In this document: one piece after another, positions 51,729-61,564 of the stretch
Position numbering within the stretch: position 1 is the stretch's first letter
Layout of the letters: each line of letters opens with the position of its first letter
From: Flavitalea sp966112615
GTDB taxonomy: Bacteria > Bacteroidota > Bacteroidia > Chitinophagales > Chitinophagaceae
Assembly (NCBI GenBank): GCA_966112615.1
Contig: CBHWDO010000002.1
Span: forward strand, 441,546 to 505,545
Length of the DNA: 64,000 nucleotides
Direction: 5' to 3'
Program-made: the position numbers and the translations under genes
Notes under the pieces: generated by a model
What the model saw: only the letters and a program-made list of their open reading frames with translations
The model's database searches: none
What the model was told of the DNA's origin: nothing

Positions 51729-53612
51729 ATGGATGTTGATCAGTTGAACAGACGCAGGTTACTTTATTATTATTTTGACCAGATGCCCATTCCTCTTGCA
51801 GTGTTCCTGGGTAATGATCACATTTTTGATTATGTAAACCCGGCTCATTGTCAGATGCTTGGAAAAAGACCGGAGGAGATCATCGGTCACTCCATGTATG
51901 AACTATACAGCCATATTGAGAAACAGGAAGTGCAACGCATTCATGAGTCGGTTCTGAGAACGGGTAAGCCGGTATCAATCCAGGACTGCCCCATCAGCTT
52001 CTTTAGGAATGGAAAACTGCACAACGGGTATTATAATATTATTTTCAGCCAGCTCACTGATAATGAAGGTTCCATAAATGCAATCGTTGTTTCGGGCCAT
52101 GAAGTGACCAGCCATGTCATGAACCGGAAGAAACTGGAAGAAAGTGAACGGAAATGGTCTGAACTGGCCAATGCCATGCCCCAGGTAGTATGGATCGCAG
52201 AATCAAACGGTGTGGTAACCTATTACAATAACCAGGTGGCCAACCTGGATGGAGTGACAAGAGATGAAGATGGGAATTATCATTGGGAAGGATTGGTGCA
52301 TGACGACGATGCCATCAAAACCAGTGAAGCCTGGCAAAATGCTGTCAAAAAAGGGCATGCCTATGAAATTGAACATAGGATCAAAACTAAAGATGGTCAG
52401 TATCGCTGGCATTTAAGCCGTGCATTTCCTCAAAAAAATGAACGCGGTGAAGTCATCAAGTGGTTTGGTACAGCAACAGATATCCATCTTCAAAAAACCA
52501 TCAATGAAAAGATAGAAGAATCCGAAAACAGGTTCAGAACTCTTGCCGAAACACTTCCGCTGCTGGTATGGATGACAGATCAAAATGGCAAACAGGAATA
52601 TGTTTCCAAACGATGGGAAGAATACACAGGCATTAGTCCTGTTGTGGAAGCAACCTGGCTGAACATTCTTCACCCGGAAGATATCCCTGTAATGAATTTA
52701 GCATGGGAACATTGTCTTAATACAGGTGAAACATATAAGATCGAAGTGCGGATCAGGAATGCAAATGGACAGTATCGCTGGCATTATTCGCAGGGTGAAC
52801 CAATCCGTGATCATGAAGGAAATATTATTAAATGGATCGGTGCATTTTCGGATATACATGACCGTAAGACGATCTCCGACCAGTTAGAATCCCTGGTTTC
52901 GCTGCGCACTACAGAACTTCAGCGATCCAATGATGACCTTCAGCAGTTTGCCCATGTAGCTTCTCATGATCTGAAAGAACCCGTTAGAAAGATCAAAACT
53001 TTTGGTAACCGTTTGATGTATGAATTTGGCGAAGAACTTCCTGCAAGAGCAAAAAGCTATATTGAAAAAATGGAAGCTTCCGCAGACAGGATCTTTAAAA
53101 TGATCGAAGGGATACTTCAGTATTCAACGATTGAAATGGATGAAGACTTTAATGGAAAGATAGATCTCAATAAAATTATCAGCGATATCAGCGAGGATCT
53201 TGAACTGGTAATCATGGATAAAGGAGCTAAGATCAATTATGACAATCTTCCTTCACTTAAAGGCTCAGCTACACTGATCCACCAGTTATTTTATAACCTG
53301 ATCTATAATGCCCTGAAATTTGCAAAGCGTGATGTACAGCCGGTTGTAACGATCAGATCGAGCCGTTGGGAAAATAATTCCTGCCTGATTACAGTTGCTG
53401 ATAACGGGATCGGTTTTGAACAACAGCATGCGGAAAAGATCTTCAAAACTTTTACAAGGCTTAACAACCGCGACAGGTATGAAGGAACAGGACTTGGGCT
53501 TTCTCTATGTAAAAAAATAGTGGAAAGACATGGCGGTATAATTTACGCTTCCGGTAAAGAAAACGAGGGCGCTGTTTTTACTATGTTCCTTACTCAATGG
53601 AAAGCTCTATAG
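51729..53612 (+). CDS. Multi-PAS sensor histidine kinase
   Basis: 627-residue cytoplasmic kinase. Three PAS domains follow each other (about 15-130, 138-258, 264-385); the second and third share the PAC-type HxxxxxGQYRWH sequence (KDGQYRWHLSRAFP and ANGQYRWHYSQGEP) and look like a duplication. A short coiled coil leads to HisKA with ASHDLKEPVRKIKTFGNRL (acceptor His near 417) and a HATPase domain ending at 625. It is flanked on both sides by single-domain response regulators on the opposite strand, which suggests one signalling unit. Confidence 0.93.
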   Translation: MDVDQLNRRRLLYYYFDQMPIPLAVFLGNDHIFDYVNPAHCQMLGKRPEEIIGHSMYELYSHIEKQEVQRIHESVLRTGKPVSIQDCPISFFRNGKLHNGYYNIIFSQLTDNEGSINAIVVSGHEVTSHVMNRKKLEESERKWSELANAMPQVVWIAESNGVVTYYNNQVANLDGVTRDEDGNYHWEGLVHDDDAIKTSEAWQNAVKKGHAYEIEHRIKTKDGQYRWHLSRAFPQKNERGEVIKWFGTATDIHLQKTINEKIEESENRFRTLAETLPLLVWMTDQNGKQEYVSKRWEEYTGISPVVEATWLNILHPEDIPVMNLAWEHCLNTGETYKIEVRIRNANGQYRWHYSQGEPIRDHEGNIIKWIGAFSDIHDRKTISDQLESLVSLRTTELQRSNDDLQQFAHVASHDLKEPVRKIKTFGNRLMYEFGEELPARAKSYIEKMEASADRIFKMIEGILQYSTIEMDEDFNGKIDLNKIISDISEDLELVIMDKGAKINYDNLPSLKGSATLIHQLFYNLIYNALKFAKRDVQPVVTIRSSRWENNSCLITVADNGIGFEQQHAEKIFKTFTRLNNRDRYEGTGLGLSLCKKIVERHGGIIYASGKENEGAVFTMFLTQWKAL

Positions 53613-53966
53613 TTTCAATAATGTTTTGATTGTTTTAACCAGTTCTTCCGAAGCACTGTCCTTTGTAATGAAAGCCTGTGCGCCTATTGACTGGGCAAAA
53701 TTGGCAAAAGTGCTTTCAGTATGCATGCTGAGAACGATTATGGGAACCATACTGAATTTACGGATCTCTTGGATTGCCTGGAGGCCATTCAGCTCAGGCA
53801 TACTAAGGTCGGTAACAATGATATCATAGGTTTCCAGCTGAACCTTCTCTACAAGCTTCTTTCCATCCTCAACCTGGTCAATTGTTGCATCAGGGAATCC
53901 ATCCTGTAGAATCCTGAAGATTCCCCTTCGAACCATGTAGTGATCGTCTGCGATAATTATTTTCAT
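53607..53966 (-). CDS. Single-domain response regulator (NarL-type receiver)
   Basis: 119 residues with the receiver residues IIADDHYMVRRGI (acidic pair near 6-7), DIIVTDLSMPELNG (phospho-Asp near 54) and TKDS (Lys near 104). The sequence is that of a LuxR/NarL-type receiver but stops before the helix-turn-helix, so it probably works as a phospho-relay or protein-protein switch. Its stop overlaps the end of the convergent PAS kinase by 6 bases. Confidence 0.9.
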   Translation of the reverse strand: MKIIIADDHYMVRRGIFRILQDGFPDATIDQVEDGKKLVEKVQLETYDIIVTDLSMPELNGLQAIQEIRKFSMVPIIVLSMHTESTFANFAQSIGAQAFITKDSASEELVKTIKTLLKL

Positions 53967-54070
53967 TCCAGATATTGTATTTCCTCTAAATAAAAGTATA
54001 AAATTTTTAAGTAGGTTGTGACACCTATTTCATCAGGTCAAATTTTTTTAATCGGAATTAAACTAACTCT

Positions 54071-55426
54071 ATGCACCGTAAAGATTTTCTCCGGAATGCT
54101 GGTGTGCTTGCAACAGCATCTATCCTGCCTGTTTCTTCCCTTTTTGCTGCTGAAAAATTTGCCAACCTTAAAGTGGGAATTATTGGAGTTGGTATGCGTG
54201 GACAAAGTCACCTGGACCTTTTGCTAAGAAGAAATGATGTTGACCTGGTGGCGATCTGCGACGTCGATAGCCGTATGCTGAATGATTCAAAGTCGATGAT
54301 CAGCAAGGCTGGTAAAAAAATGCCTGAAGTCTTTACTGGCGATAGTTACGCATGGAAAAGAATGATTGAAAAAAAAGGACTGCTCGATTCAGTGATCATT
54401 GCCACTCCCTGGGAATGGCATAAAGAAATGATCATCTCTTCCGTTGATGCAGGAATTAAATATGTAGGGTCAGAAGTGATCCTCGGAATTTCGCTAGAAG
54501 ATCACTGGGATGTTGTGAAAGCGGCTGAAAGAAACCAGGCACATGTAATGATGCTTGAAAATGTTTGCTATAGAAGAGATGTAATGGCGGTGCTAAATAT
54601 GGTGCGACAGGGATTGTTTGGAGAACTGGTTCACCTGCAGGGTGGTTACCAGCACGATCTTCGCGAAGTAAAATTCAATGATGGGGTAAACCCTTATGGC
54701 GGGGGAGTTGAATTTGGTGAAAAAGGATTCTCTGAAGCAAAATGGAGAACCAATCACTCCGTGTATCGCAATGGTGACCTTTATCCAACTCATGGAATAG
54801 GTCCCATTTCACATTATATCAATATCAACAGGGGAAACAGGTTTATTAACCTCTGCAGTTTCTCTTCAAAAGGAAGAGGGCTTCATGATTATATTGTCAA
54901 AAAGGGAGGAGCAGATCATCCAAATGCTAAAGTGAATTTTAAGCTCGGTGATGTTGTGACAACTTCACTTAGTTGTGCCAACGGAGAAACTATTTTACTC
55001 CAGCACGATACCAATCTTCCCAGGCCTTATTCATTAGGTTTCCGTGTACAGGGAACCGAAGGATTGTGGATGGATCTCAATCAAAGTATTTATATCGAAG
55101 GAAAATCTTCCAAGGCACACCAGTGGGAAAATCAAAAAGTATGGCTTGATAAATACGATCACCCCTTATGGAAAAAATATGGCAATGATGCACAGGGCGC
55201 AGGCCATGGCGGTATGGACTTCTTTGTGATCCATGCTTTTGTTGAAGCAGCTAAAAGAAAAGTTGCCACACCAATGGATGTTTATGATGCTGCTGCATGG
55301 AGTGCTATTACACCTTTAAGTGAAAAGTCAATTGAACTGGGAAATGAAACGGTGGAGTTTCCTGATTTCACTAGCGGACAATGGATGTACCGTAAGCCTG
55401 TATTTGCATTAAATGATGATTATTAA
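54071..55426 (+). CDS. GH109-like NAD-dependent oxidoreductase/glycosidase (Gfo/Idh/MocA)
   Basis: 451 residues with an N-terminal signal region (about 1-30, MHRKDFLRNAGVLATASIL). It has the dinucleotide motif VGIIGVGMRGQSHLDLLL (about 35-52), ATPWEWHKEM and the stretch NGDLYPTHGIGPISHYININRGNRF. The last motif is characteristic of family GH109, enzymes that cleave glycosides through NAD-dependent oxidation and elimination. The known activity is alpha-N-acetylgalactosaminidase; here the following uronate genes make another glycoside possible. Export fits a periplasmic glycosidase. Confidence 0.85.
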   Translation: MHRKDFLRNAGVLATASILPVSSLFAAEKFANLKVGIIGVGMRGQSHLDLLLRRNDVDLVAICDVDSRMLNDSKSMISKAGKKMPEVFTGDSYAWKRMIEKKGLLDSVIIATPWEWHKEMIISSVDAGIKYVGSEVILGISLEDHWDVVKAAERNQAHVMMLENVCYRRDVMAVLNMVRQGLFGELVHLQGGYQHDLREVKFNDGVNPYGGGVEFGEKGFSEAKWRTNHSVYRNGDLYPTHGIGPISHYININRGNRFINLCSFSSKGRGLHDYIVKKGGADHPNAKVNFKLGDVVTTSLSCANGETILLQHDTNLPRPYSLGFRVQGTEGLWMDLNQSIYIEGKSSKAHQWENQKVWLDKYDHPLWKKYGNDAQGAGHGGMDFFVIHAFVEAAKRKVATPMDVYDAAAWSAITPLSEKSIELGNETVEFPDFTSGQWMYRKPVFALNDDY

Positions 55427-55427
55427 G

Positions 55428-56435
55428 ATGGGAAAACTCTTATGCTTTGGTGAATTGTTATTGCGGCTTGCACCAGAATTGAATGGAGAGTGGATTAAAA
55501 AATCAAGCACGCCTGTTTATATAGGTGGGGCAGAACTTAATGTAGCTAAAGCGCTGGCTTTATGGGGTAATGATGTAAGGTACTTCACTTCAATTCCTGC
55601 TGATTCCTTGACCAGGGAGATCGTTGAATCATTAAAAAACGAACATATCGATACAGGATCGATATTATTTCAGCAGGGAAGAACAGGTATTTATTATCTT
55701 CCACAGGGAGCCGACCTGAAACACTCTGAAGTGATCTATGATAGAGCTTATTCATCATTTTATAATCTTAAGCCGGGAATGATCGATTGGAAACATATTC
55801 TTGAAGATGTCAGCTGGTTTCATTTCAGTGCTATTACACCTGCATTGAATGAATCACTGGCAGCAGTATGTGAAGAAGGGCTGAAGGTTGCAAAGTCAAT
55901 GAATATCCCTGTTTCAGTGGATCTTAATTATCGTTCGAAATTGTGGAAATATGGCAAGGCTCCGGTTGAAGTGATGCCAGGTTTGGTAGATTATTGCGAC
56001 ACTATCATGGGAAATATATGGAGTGCACATTCACTTCTTAATAATTCAATCAGTAATCATATCAGTGAATTCAAATCAAGAGAGGAATATTTGCAGGAAG
56101 CAAAAAATTCTGCCAATCAACTGCTTCAGAGATTTAGAAGTTGCCGGCAGGTTGCTTATACATTTCGTTTTGATGAACAACAAGGGATCCGTTATTATGG
56201 TACATTGATAAATAAAGCAGATCAATACAATTCGGCAGAATATTCAAGTGATCAGATTATTGATAAGGTTGGAAGTGGTGATTGCTTTATGGCCGGCTTG
56301 ATCCATTCACATAACCATTCATACAGTGACCAGGAAACTATAGAATTCGCTACAGCTGCGGCTTTTACTAAACTTCAAATTGAGGGCGACAGCACTACGT
56401 TAACCGTTGAAGAGATTAACAATTACAGGAAATGA
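55428..56435 (+). CDS. kdgK: 2-keto-3-deoxygluconate kinase (PfkB family)
   Basis: 335 residues. The PfkB fold shows GELLLRLAPE, the substrate segment GGAELNVAKALALWG and the C-terminal ATP/anion-hole signature DKVGSGDCFMAG (near 283). Together with the KDPG aldolase overlapping it by ATGA, the phosphorylation of KDG to KDPG is the best supported reaction. I prefer the ATG at 55428, one base after the previous stop; an ATG five codons upstream (55413) would overlap the previous gene. Confidence 0.88.
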   Translation: MGKLLCFGELLLRLAPELNGEWIKKSSTPVYIGGAELNVAKALALWGNDVRYFTSIPADSLTREIVESLKNEHIDTGSILFQQGRTGIYYLPQGADLKHSEVIYDRAYSSFYNLKPGMIDWKHILEDVSWFHFSAITPALNESLAAVCEEGLKVAKSMNIPVSVDLNYRSKLWKYGKAPVEVMPGLVDYCDTIMGNIWSAHSLLNNSISNHISEFKSREEYLQEAKNSANQLLQRFRSCRQVAYTFRFDEQQGIRYYGTLINKADQYNSAEYSSDQIIDKVGSGDCFMAGLIHSHNHSYSDQETIEFATAAAFTKLQIEGDSTTLTVEEINNYRK

Positions 56436-57091
56436 AAACTAACGAGAAAGCCATTCATGCAATATTGAATGCAAGAGCATTGCCATTATTCTACCATGAT
56501 GACGCTGAAACCTGCCTGCAGGTGATGCGCACATTGTACAGATCAGGAATTCGTGCTTTGGAATTTACCAATAGGGGAGAGCATGCACTTGCAAATTTTG
56601 AAGCCATGCTTAGTGAGAGGGATGATCATATGAAAGATATGCTTCTTGGAATTGGAACGATCAGAAATCTTCGCGACCTGGAGGATTTCGCAGAAGCCGG
56701 TGCAGATTTCTTTATTAGTCCTGTAGTGGATGTTTCCTTGCTTCGTGTAGTACATAAAAATGGATCGGCATTCATACCTGGATGTATGACACCAACTGAA
56801 GTTCACCTCGCAGAATCTGAAGGATGTAAACTGGTAAAGATATTCCCCGGAAATATTGTGACACAACAATTCATCAGGGCGATCAAAGAGATCTTTCCCG
56901 GGATGAAATACATGGTAACGGGTGGTGTTGAAGGGAACCGAACCAACTTACAAAGCTGGTTCAATGCTGGAGCGCATGCTGTAGGATTGGGAAGCAACCT
57001 GATCTCAAAAGAATTACTTGCTGAAGGTGCTTTCGAGGAACTTGAAACAGAAACCAAAAAAGTGCTGGACATCCTGGCTTCAATTCAATAG
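56432..57091 (+). CDS. eda: KDPG aldolase
   Basis: 219-residue class I aldolase that splits 2-keto-3-deoxy-6-phosphogluconate into pyruvate and glyceraldehyde 3-phosphate. It has LEFTNRGEHA, GIGTIRNLRD, FFISPVVDVSLL, PGCMTPTE and the Schiff-base Lys in CKLVKIFPGNI (near residue 132). Coupled by ATGA to the kinase gene. It gives the end point of the uronate/gluconate branch encoded by this operon. Confidence 0.93.
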   Translation: MKTNEKAIHAILNARALPLFYHDDAETCLQVMRTLYRSGIRALEFTNRGEHALANFEAMLSERDDHMKDMLLGIGTIRNLRDLEDFAEAGADFFISPVVDVSLLRVVHKNGSAFIPGCMTPTEVHLAESEGCKLVKIFPGNIVTQQFIRAIKEIFPGMKYMVTGGVEGNRTNLQSWFNAGAHAVGLGSNLISKELLAEGAFEELETETKKVLDILASIQ

Positions 57092-57105
57092 CTAATACAT
57101 TTCCC

Positions 57106-58404
57106 ATGAATCAGAAAATTGGCCGCTACCGGTGGACGATCTGCAGCCTGGTATTCTTTGCAACAACTATCAATTACCTGGACCGGGCAGTGATCAGCCT
57201 GCTGAAAGAAACATTGGAAGTTGAATTTAGTTGGACAGAAAGTGACTACTCCAACATTGTTGTGATTTTTCAATTGATGTATGCATTGGGTATGTTGGGT
57301 GCTGGTCGATTGATCGATAAGTTAGGAACTAAGATCGGTTATGCACTGGCCACTGCTTTATGGAGTATTGCTGCTATGGCGCATGCCCTTGTAGGAAGCC
57401 TGAATGGATTTATCGTAGCAAGAGGTTTTCTTGGACTCACTGAATCAGGAAATTTTCCTGCCGCCATAAAAGCAACTGCCGAATGGTTTCCAAAAAGAGA
57501 ACGGGCATTTGCAACCGGTATATTCAATTCCGGAACTAATGTGGGAGCCATACTGGCACCGCTTACTGTTCCCTTTATTGCAGAAAGCTGGGGATGGAAA
57601 TGGGCTTTTATAATTACAGGCGCAATTGGTTTCATCTGGCTGATCTTCTGGATGCTGATCTATGATATTCCTTCCAGGCATAAGAAAGTTTCTGCGGCAG
57701 AACTGGAATATATTCATATAGATGTAGATAAAGATCCCAATAGTGCTGAGAATAAAAATCTTCCGGTATCCTGGATAAGGTTATTCAGGTACAGGCAAAC
57801 ATGGGCTTTTTTATTGGGGAAATTCCTGACTGATCCTATCTGGTGGTTCTTTCTTTTCTGGTTGCCGGATTTTCTCAACAAAGAATATGGGTTAAGTAAA
57901 ACAGACCTTGCTCTTCCTGTATCATTCGCATATACTGTTGCTGCATTTGGAAGTATACTTGGCGGATGGCTTCCATTAAGACTGGTCAATTCAGGATTTT
58001 CAGTTTTTCGCGCAAGAAAAACTGCCATGTTCCTCTATGCATTATTCCCGCTCACTGTATTGTTCGCGCAATATCTTGGTAGTATTGATATGTGGTTGGC
58101 GGTAGGTGTCATAGCGCTTGCCATGGCAGCGCACCAGGCATGGAGTGCGAATATCTATACTTCATTCAGTGATATGTTTCCAAAGAGAGCAACCGCTTCC
58201 ATCATTGGAATCGGTGGATCCTTTGGCGCTTTAGGAGGGATGGTCGTAGCCAAAGCTGCAGGGCTTTTGTTCGATCACTATAAAGCTCTTGGTGATGATA
58301 AACAGGGCTATTTTATTATGTTTATAATATGTGGGGTTGCTTATCTTGTTGCATGGCTGATCATGCATATCCTTGTCCCTAAAATGAAACCCGTAGAAAT
58401 CTAA
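57106..58404 (+). CDS. MFS transporter, hexuronate/ACS family
   Basis: 432 residues, about twelve helices. The N-terminal TTINYLDRAVISLLKETLEVEFSWTESDYSNIV is the hallmark of the anion:cation symporter branch (ExuT and relatives), and GRLIDKLGTKIGYALAT is the inter-helix loop. With kdgK and eda in the same operon, uptake of a hexuronate or 2-keto-3-deoxy sugar acid is likely. It starts 14 bases after eda. Confidence 0.88.
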   Translation: MNQKIGRYRWTICSLVFFATTINYLDRAVISLLKETLEVEFSWTESDYSNIVVIFQLMYALGMLGAGRLIDKLGTKIGYALATALWSIAAMAHALVGSLNGFIVARGFLGLTESGNFPAAIKATAEWFPKRERAFATGIFNSGTNVGAILAPLTVPFIAESWGWKWAFIITGAIGFIWLIFWMLIYDIPSRHKKVSAAELEYIHIDVDKDPNSAENKNLPVSWIRLFRYRQTWAFLLGKFLTDPIWWFFLFWLPDFLNKEYGLSKTDLALPVSFAYTVAAFGSILGGWLPLRLVNSGFSVFRARKTAMFLYALFPLTVLFAQYLGSIDMWLAVGVIALAMAAHQAWSANIYTSFSDMFPKRATASIIGIGGSFGALGGMVVAKAAGLLFDHYKALGDDKQGYFIMFIICGVAYLVAWLIMHILVPKMKPVEI

Positions 58405-58414
58405 AATACGTTTT

Positions 58415-59821
58415 ATGCAAATTGAAACCAACGCCGGCTCGCCATCTAATGCTGCTAATTATGGAGAGGGATCATCCTCCAGTTTATTTGGGATTTCACT
58501 GATCGCTGCACTCGCAGGATTTATATTTGGATTTGATACAGTGGTAATATCAGGTGCTAATCTTCCAATCAAGGAATTATGGAATACCACTCCATTTTTT
58601 CATGGATTCTTTATCATGTCGATGGCCCTGTGGGGAACCGTGGTAGGATCAATTTATGGCGGAATTCCTACTGAAAAATATGGCAGGAAGAAAGTACTGT
58701 TGTGGATTGGAATTCTTTTTTCTGTTTCTGCTATAGGTTCTGCAATTGCACCGGATCCATATACATTTTCTTTCTTCAGGTTCATAGGCGGTTTGGGAAT
58801 CGGAGTAAGTTCTGTTGCAGCGCCAACCTATGTTTCAGAGATATCAACCCCTAAAACACGTGGTCGCCTGGGAGCCATGTACCAGTTCAATATTGTGTTC
58901 GGAATTTTGATCGCATACTTGAGTAATTATTTTTTAGAAGGGGTAGGAGGCGATAATGACTGGAGATGGATGCTTGGGGTGATGGCCATACCTTCTATAA
59001 TTTATACCATCATGGTTTTCGGAATTCCGGAAAGTCCACGCTGGCTGATCGTTCGAAAAGATTTTGATAAAGCGGCAAAAGTGATGCAAAGACTTGGTGT
59101 AAAAAATCCTCAGGAGGAGATCAAAACCATTGTTGAAGCAGATGCACATGTTGCACAAAGAGATGGAAACCGAAATTTCTTTAGTACAAAACATAACCGG
59201 ATTCTCTGGCTCGCATTTATGGTCGCCTTCTTTAATCAATGGTCCGGAATCAATTTCATTCTATATTATGCACCTGAGATCCTGGAAAGGGCAGGACTCG
59301 CGGCAAAGGAATCATTACTCAATTCCATTGCAATAGGGGGTACAAACCTCTTATTCACTTTTGTTGGATTATACCTCATTGATAAACTGGGAAGGAAAAC
59401 TTTGTTACTGATTGGATCATTTGGATATATTATCAGTCTTGCAATGGTTGCATATGCCTTCTATGCGCAGGCTGGTCCCCAATTCCTGCTGATGTTCCTG
59501 CTACTATTCATTGCATCACATGCAATCGGACAGGGTGCAGTGATCTGGGTATTTATTTCTGAGATCTTCCCTAATAAGATAAGAGCTGCAGGGCAGTCAT
59601 TCGGAGCAAGTGTACACTGGGTATTTGCTGCGATCATCACATTGATATCTCCTAATTTTCTGGATAGCAAGGATGGAATATTCAAGGATAATCCATGGCC
59701 TATATTTGCCTTCTTTGCATTTATGATGGTGCTCCAATTGATATGGGTACTTACAAAAGTTCCGGAAACAAAGGGAGTTTCATTGGAGGTATTGGAAGAG
59801 CAGCTGGTCAACCGATCATGA
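58415..59821 (+). CDS. Sugar-porter family MFS transporter
   Basis: 468 residues with the sugar-porter landmarks FGFDTVVISGANLP, GRKKVLLWIG, RFIGGLGIGVSS, PESPRWL, GRKTLLLIG and the C-terminal VPETKG. It probably moves a neutral monosaccharide with a proton. Ten bases behind the hexuronate transporter, so the operon brings in both a sugar acid and a sugar. Its stop directly abuts the convergent PPOX-fold gene (59821/59822). Confidence 0.92.
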   Translation: MQIETNAGSPSNAANYGEGSSSSLFGISLIAALAGFIFGFDTVVISGANLPIKELWNTTPFFHGFFIMSMALWGTVVGSIYGGIPTEKYGRKKVLLWIGILFSVSAIGSAIAPDPYTFSFFRFIGGLGIGVSSVAAPTYVSEISTPKTRGRLGAMYQFNIVFGILIAYLSNYFLEGVGGDNDWRWMLGVMAIPSIIYTIMVFGIPESPRWLIVRKDFDKAAKVMQRLGVKNPQEEIKTIVEADAHVAQRDGNRNFFSTKHNRILWLAFMVAFFNQWSGINFILYYAPEILERAGLAAKESLLNSIAIGGTNLLFTFVGLYLIDKLGRKTLLLIGSFGYIISLAMVAYAFYAQAGPQFLLMFLLLFIASHAIGQGAVIWVFISEIFPNKIRAAGQSFGASVHWVFAAIITLISPNFLDSKDGIFKDNPWPIFAFFAFMMVLQLIWVLTKVPETKGVSLEVLEEQLVNRS

Positions 59822-60289
59822 TCATTCCGGCTTCATACCATGAAAGATCTTTTTCAGGTTGAGGTTAGCCACATTCTGGAACATCGAAGTGTACCTGGAT
59901 AAAGTCTTTTTGCGGAAATAATTAGCCGTTTGTAATTCTATGCGAAGTACGATCCTGGTTTTATTTTCGAAGATGGCTTCCAGGGGTTTTTGATTGTCTT
60001 CCTTAATGTTCTCGGTATATTCCTCAATCAAGGCTTTACCCTTTGCTTTGAGGAACATATCTTCTTCTTTATGCACAAATTGAAGAGATACAGTAAAACC
60101 TTTTGAATTGATCAGGACCTTTGGTAATTGTTCTTTCAATTCTACCCAAAGATTTCCTGAGTTATCCATTTCGATCACTTCAGATAAGAATCTGTCCTGT
60201 TTAAGGAAAGGTTTTCCCGTGATCTTAACCATACCAAAGCGAATGTATTCGATTTTATTCTTCACGAATTCCAGGTCTCCGTTGAACAT
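59822..60289 (-). CDS. PPOX-fold (pyridoxamine-phosphate-oxidase-like) stress protein
   Basis: 155 residues with the split-barrel pattern of general-stress FMN-binding proteins: KNKIEYIRFGMVKI, MDNSGNLWVELKEQ and VSLQFVHKEEDMFLKAKGKA. It resembles the next gene in length, order and charged pattern, so the two are probably paralogues. Cofactor binding is not certain. The transcript likely begins at the upstream gene. Confidence 0.7.
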   Translation of the reverse strand: MFNGDLEFVKNKIEYIRFGMVKITGKPFLKQDRFLSEVIEMDNSGNLWVELKEQLPKVLINSKGFTVSLQFVHKEEDMFLKAKGKALIEEYTENIKEDNQKPLEAIFENKTRIVLRIELQTANYFRKKTLSRYTSMFQNVANLNLKKIFHGMKPE

Positions 60290-60324
60290 AACATTAATTT
60301 GAATAAATAAGGAAAAAACCGTTC

Positions 60325-60828
60325 CTATGCACTGTATGAAGGTTCAACTCGTAAAGGTCTGAATGAAGGATGTTCATTGTAGATCCATTTAAACCAGACA
60401 TTCCTGATATTCTGCATCCAGTTTCTTGTGCGCTGTTCATCCTGTTCGTAATAATCAGCAAACTGGATGCGGAATTTAACCAGGACCATATTATCCATGG
60501 TTCTGTTCTGCATCTCTTCAGGAACAGAAACCAGGCTGTTAAGTTCTTCAGGATCGCTTACTATGCATGCCTTACCATTTATCTTGAGATAAAAGTTTTT
60601 TCCTTTTTTAAAGAATTCAAGTCGGGCTGGAAATTCCCTGTCGAACTCCTGTAATTGTTGTGATGGCTTCGACATAAAGAACCAAACCTGTCCTACTTCA
60701 TCAACATGAATTGCAGATACAATTGATGTTGGAATTTTCAAAACAGAATCACTTAAACTAAAGAATAAAGCACTCTTGAGATCGTTGATCTTTTCCTGTA
60801 AAAATTGAATTTGAATCGGAGGTAGCAT
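60325..60828 (-). CDS. PPOX-fold (general stress protein 26-like) protein
   Basis: 167 residues. SALFFSLSDSVLKIPTSIVSAIHVDEVGQVWFFMSKPSQQ and FFKKGKNFYLKINGKACIV match the split-barrel FMN-binding general-stress family. A C-terminal helix-rich tail after about residue 120 is shared with its neighbour 35 bases downstream. It lies 91 bases from the ECF sigma gene, on the same strand. Confidence 0.8.
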   Translation of the reverse strand: MLPPIQIQFLQEKINDLKSALFFSLSDSVLKIPTSIVSAIHVDEVGQVWFFMSKPSQQLQEFDREFPARLEFFKKGKNFYLKINGKACIVSDPEELNSLVSVPEEMQNRTMDNMVLVKFRIQFADYYEQDEQRTRNWMQNIRNVWFKWIYNEHPSFRPLRVEPSYSA

Positions 60829-60919
60829 GGGGTAACATTTAATCTGATAAGTTCAAATCTGATACCATCCACACTGTTAGAAACTGTTCATTCCCCATAT
60901 TGCAGTTGGGGAAGAATTT

Positions 60920-61564
60920 CTACACCATTTCATATTCTTTCCCGATGATTCCTCGGAGTTGCGACAATGCTGTTCGAACCCTGGTTTTTACGGTATTCAA
61001 AGGAAGTTCTTCCATCCTGGCAATTTCAGGATGAGTATAGCCTTTGAAGTAGACCATGTCGATCAGCTTTTTGTGCTGAGGTTTCAATTGGGATACATAA
61101 CGGTACAGTCCGATACCGTCTGTTTTCATGTAATAATGATGTGAATTAATGAGCGAAGCATCACAGTAATTGAAAGGAATATTTTTCCTTTTCTGTTGAT
61201 AGGCGATCGCCCGAGTGGCGTCTATGGCCGCATTCCGTGCGATATTAAGCATCCAGGTATAGAGCTTTCCGCGTTTTGAATCGTAGCCTTCGATCTTCTG
61301 CCAGATGTTGATAAAAACTTTTTGAAGACAATCATGGGCTTCTTCCTCGTATACTACAATCTGTACAATTGTTTTAAATAGGGCTGATGAATAGTTGTTG
61401 TACAAATAAACAAACGCTTCTTCATCTCTTGTCTTCAGTTTACGGATTAATTCCTCTTCAGTTAGTAATGTTGTTTGCACAGTTGATTGTTGATATTTGG
61501 TGTCGGTATAGGTATCTAATATTCGTGCCAATTTTGAAGAGGAGACGTGGAGACGTGGAGACAT
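60920..61564 (-). CDS. ECF RNA polymerase sigma factor (start uncertain)
   Basis: Regions 2 (DEEAFVYLYNNYSSALFKTIVQIVVYEEEAHDCLQKVFINIWQKIEGYD...YTWMLNIARNAAIDATR) and 4 (LKPQHKKLIDMVYFKGYTHPEIARMEELPLNTVKTRV) are complete, so this is a working ECF sigma. The only ATG that precedes them (61564) lies inside an 8-bp tandem repeat and gives 214 residues. A GTG at 61480 (VQTTLLTEEELIRKL..., 186 residues) fits the family length better. No anti-sigma gene is adjacent. The downstream PPOX-fold genes may be in its regulon. Confidence 0.85.
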   Translation of the reverse strand: MSPRLHVSSSKLARILDTYTDTKYQQSTVQTTLLTEEELIRKLKTRDEEAFVYLYNNYSSALFKTIVQIVVYEEEAHDCLQKVFINIWQKIEGYDSKRGKLYTWMLNIARNAAIDATRAIAYQQKRKNIPFNYCDASLINSHHYYMKTDGIGLYRYVSQLKPQHKKLIDMVYFKGYTHPEIARMEELPLNTVKTRVRTALSQLRGIIGKEYEMV

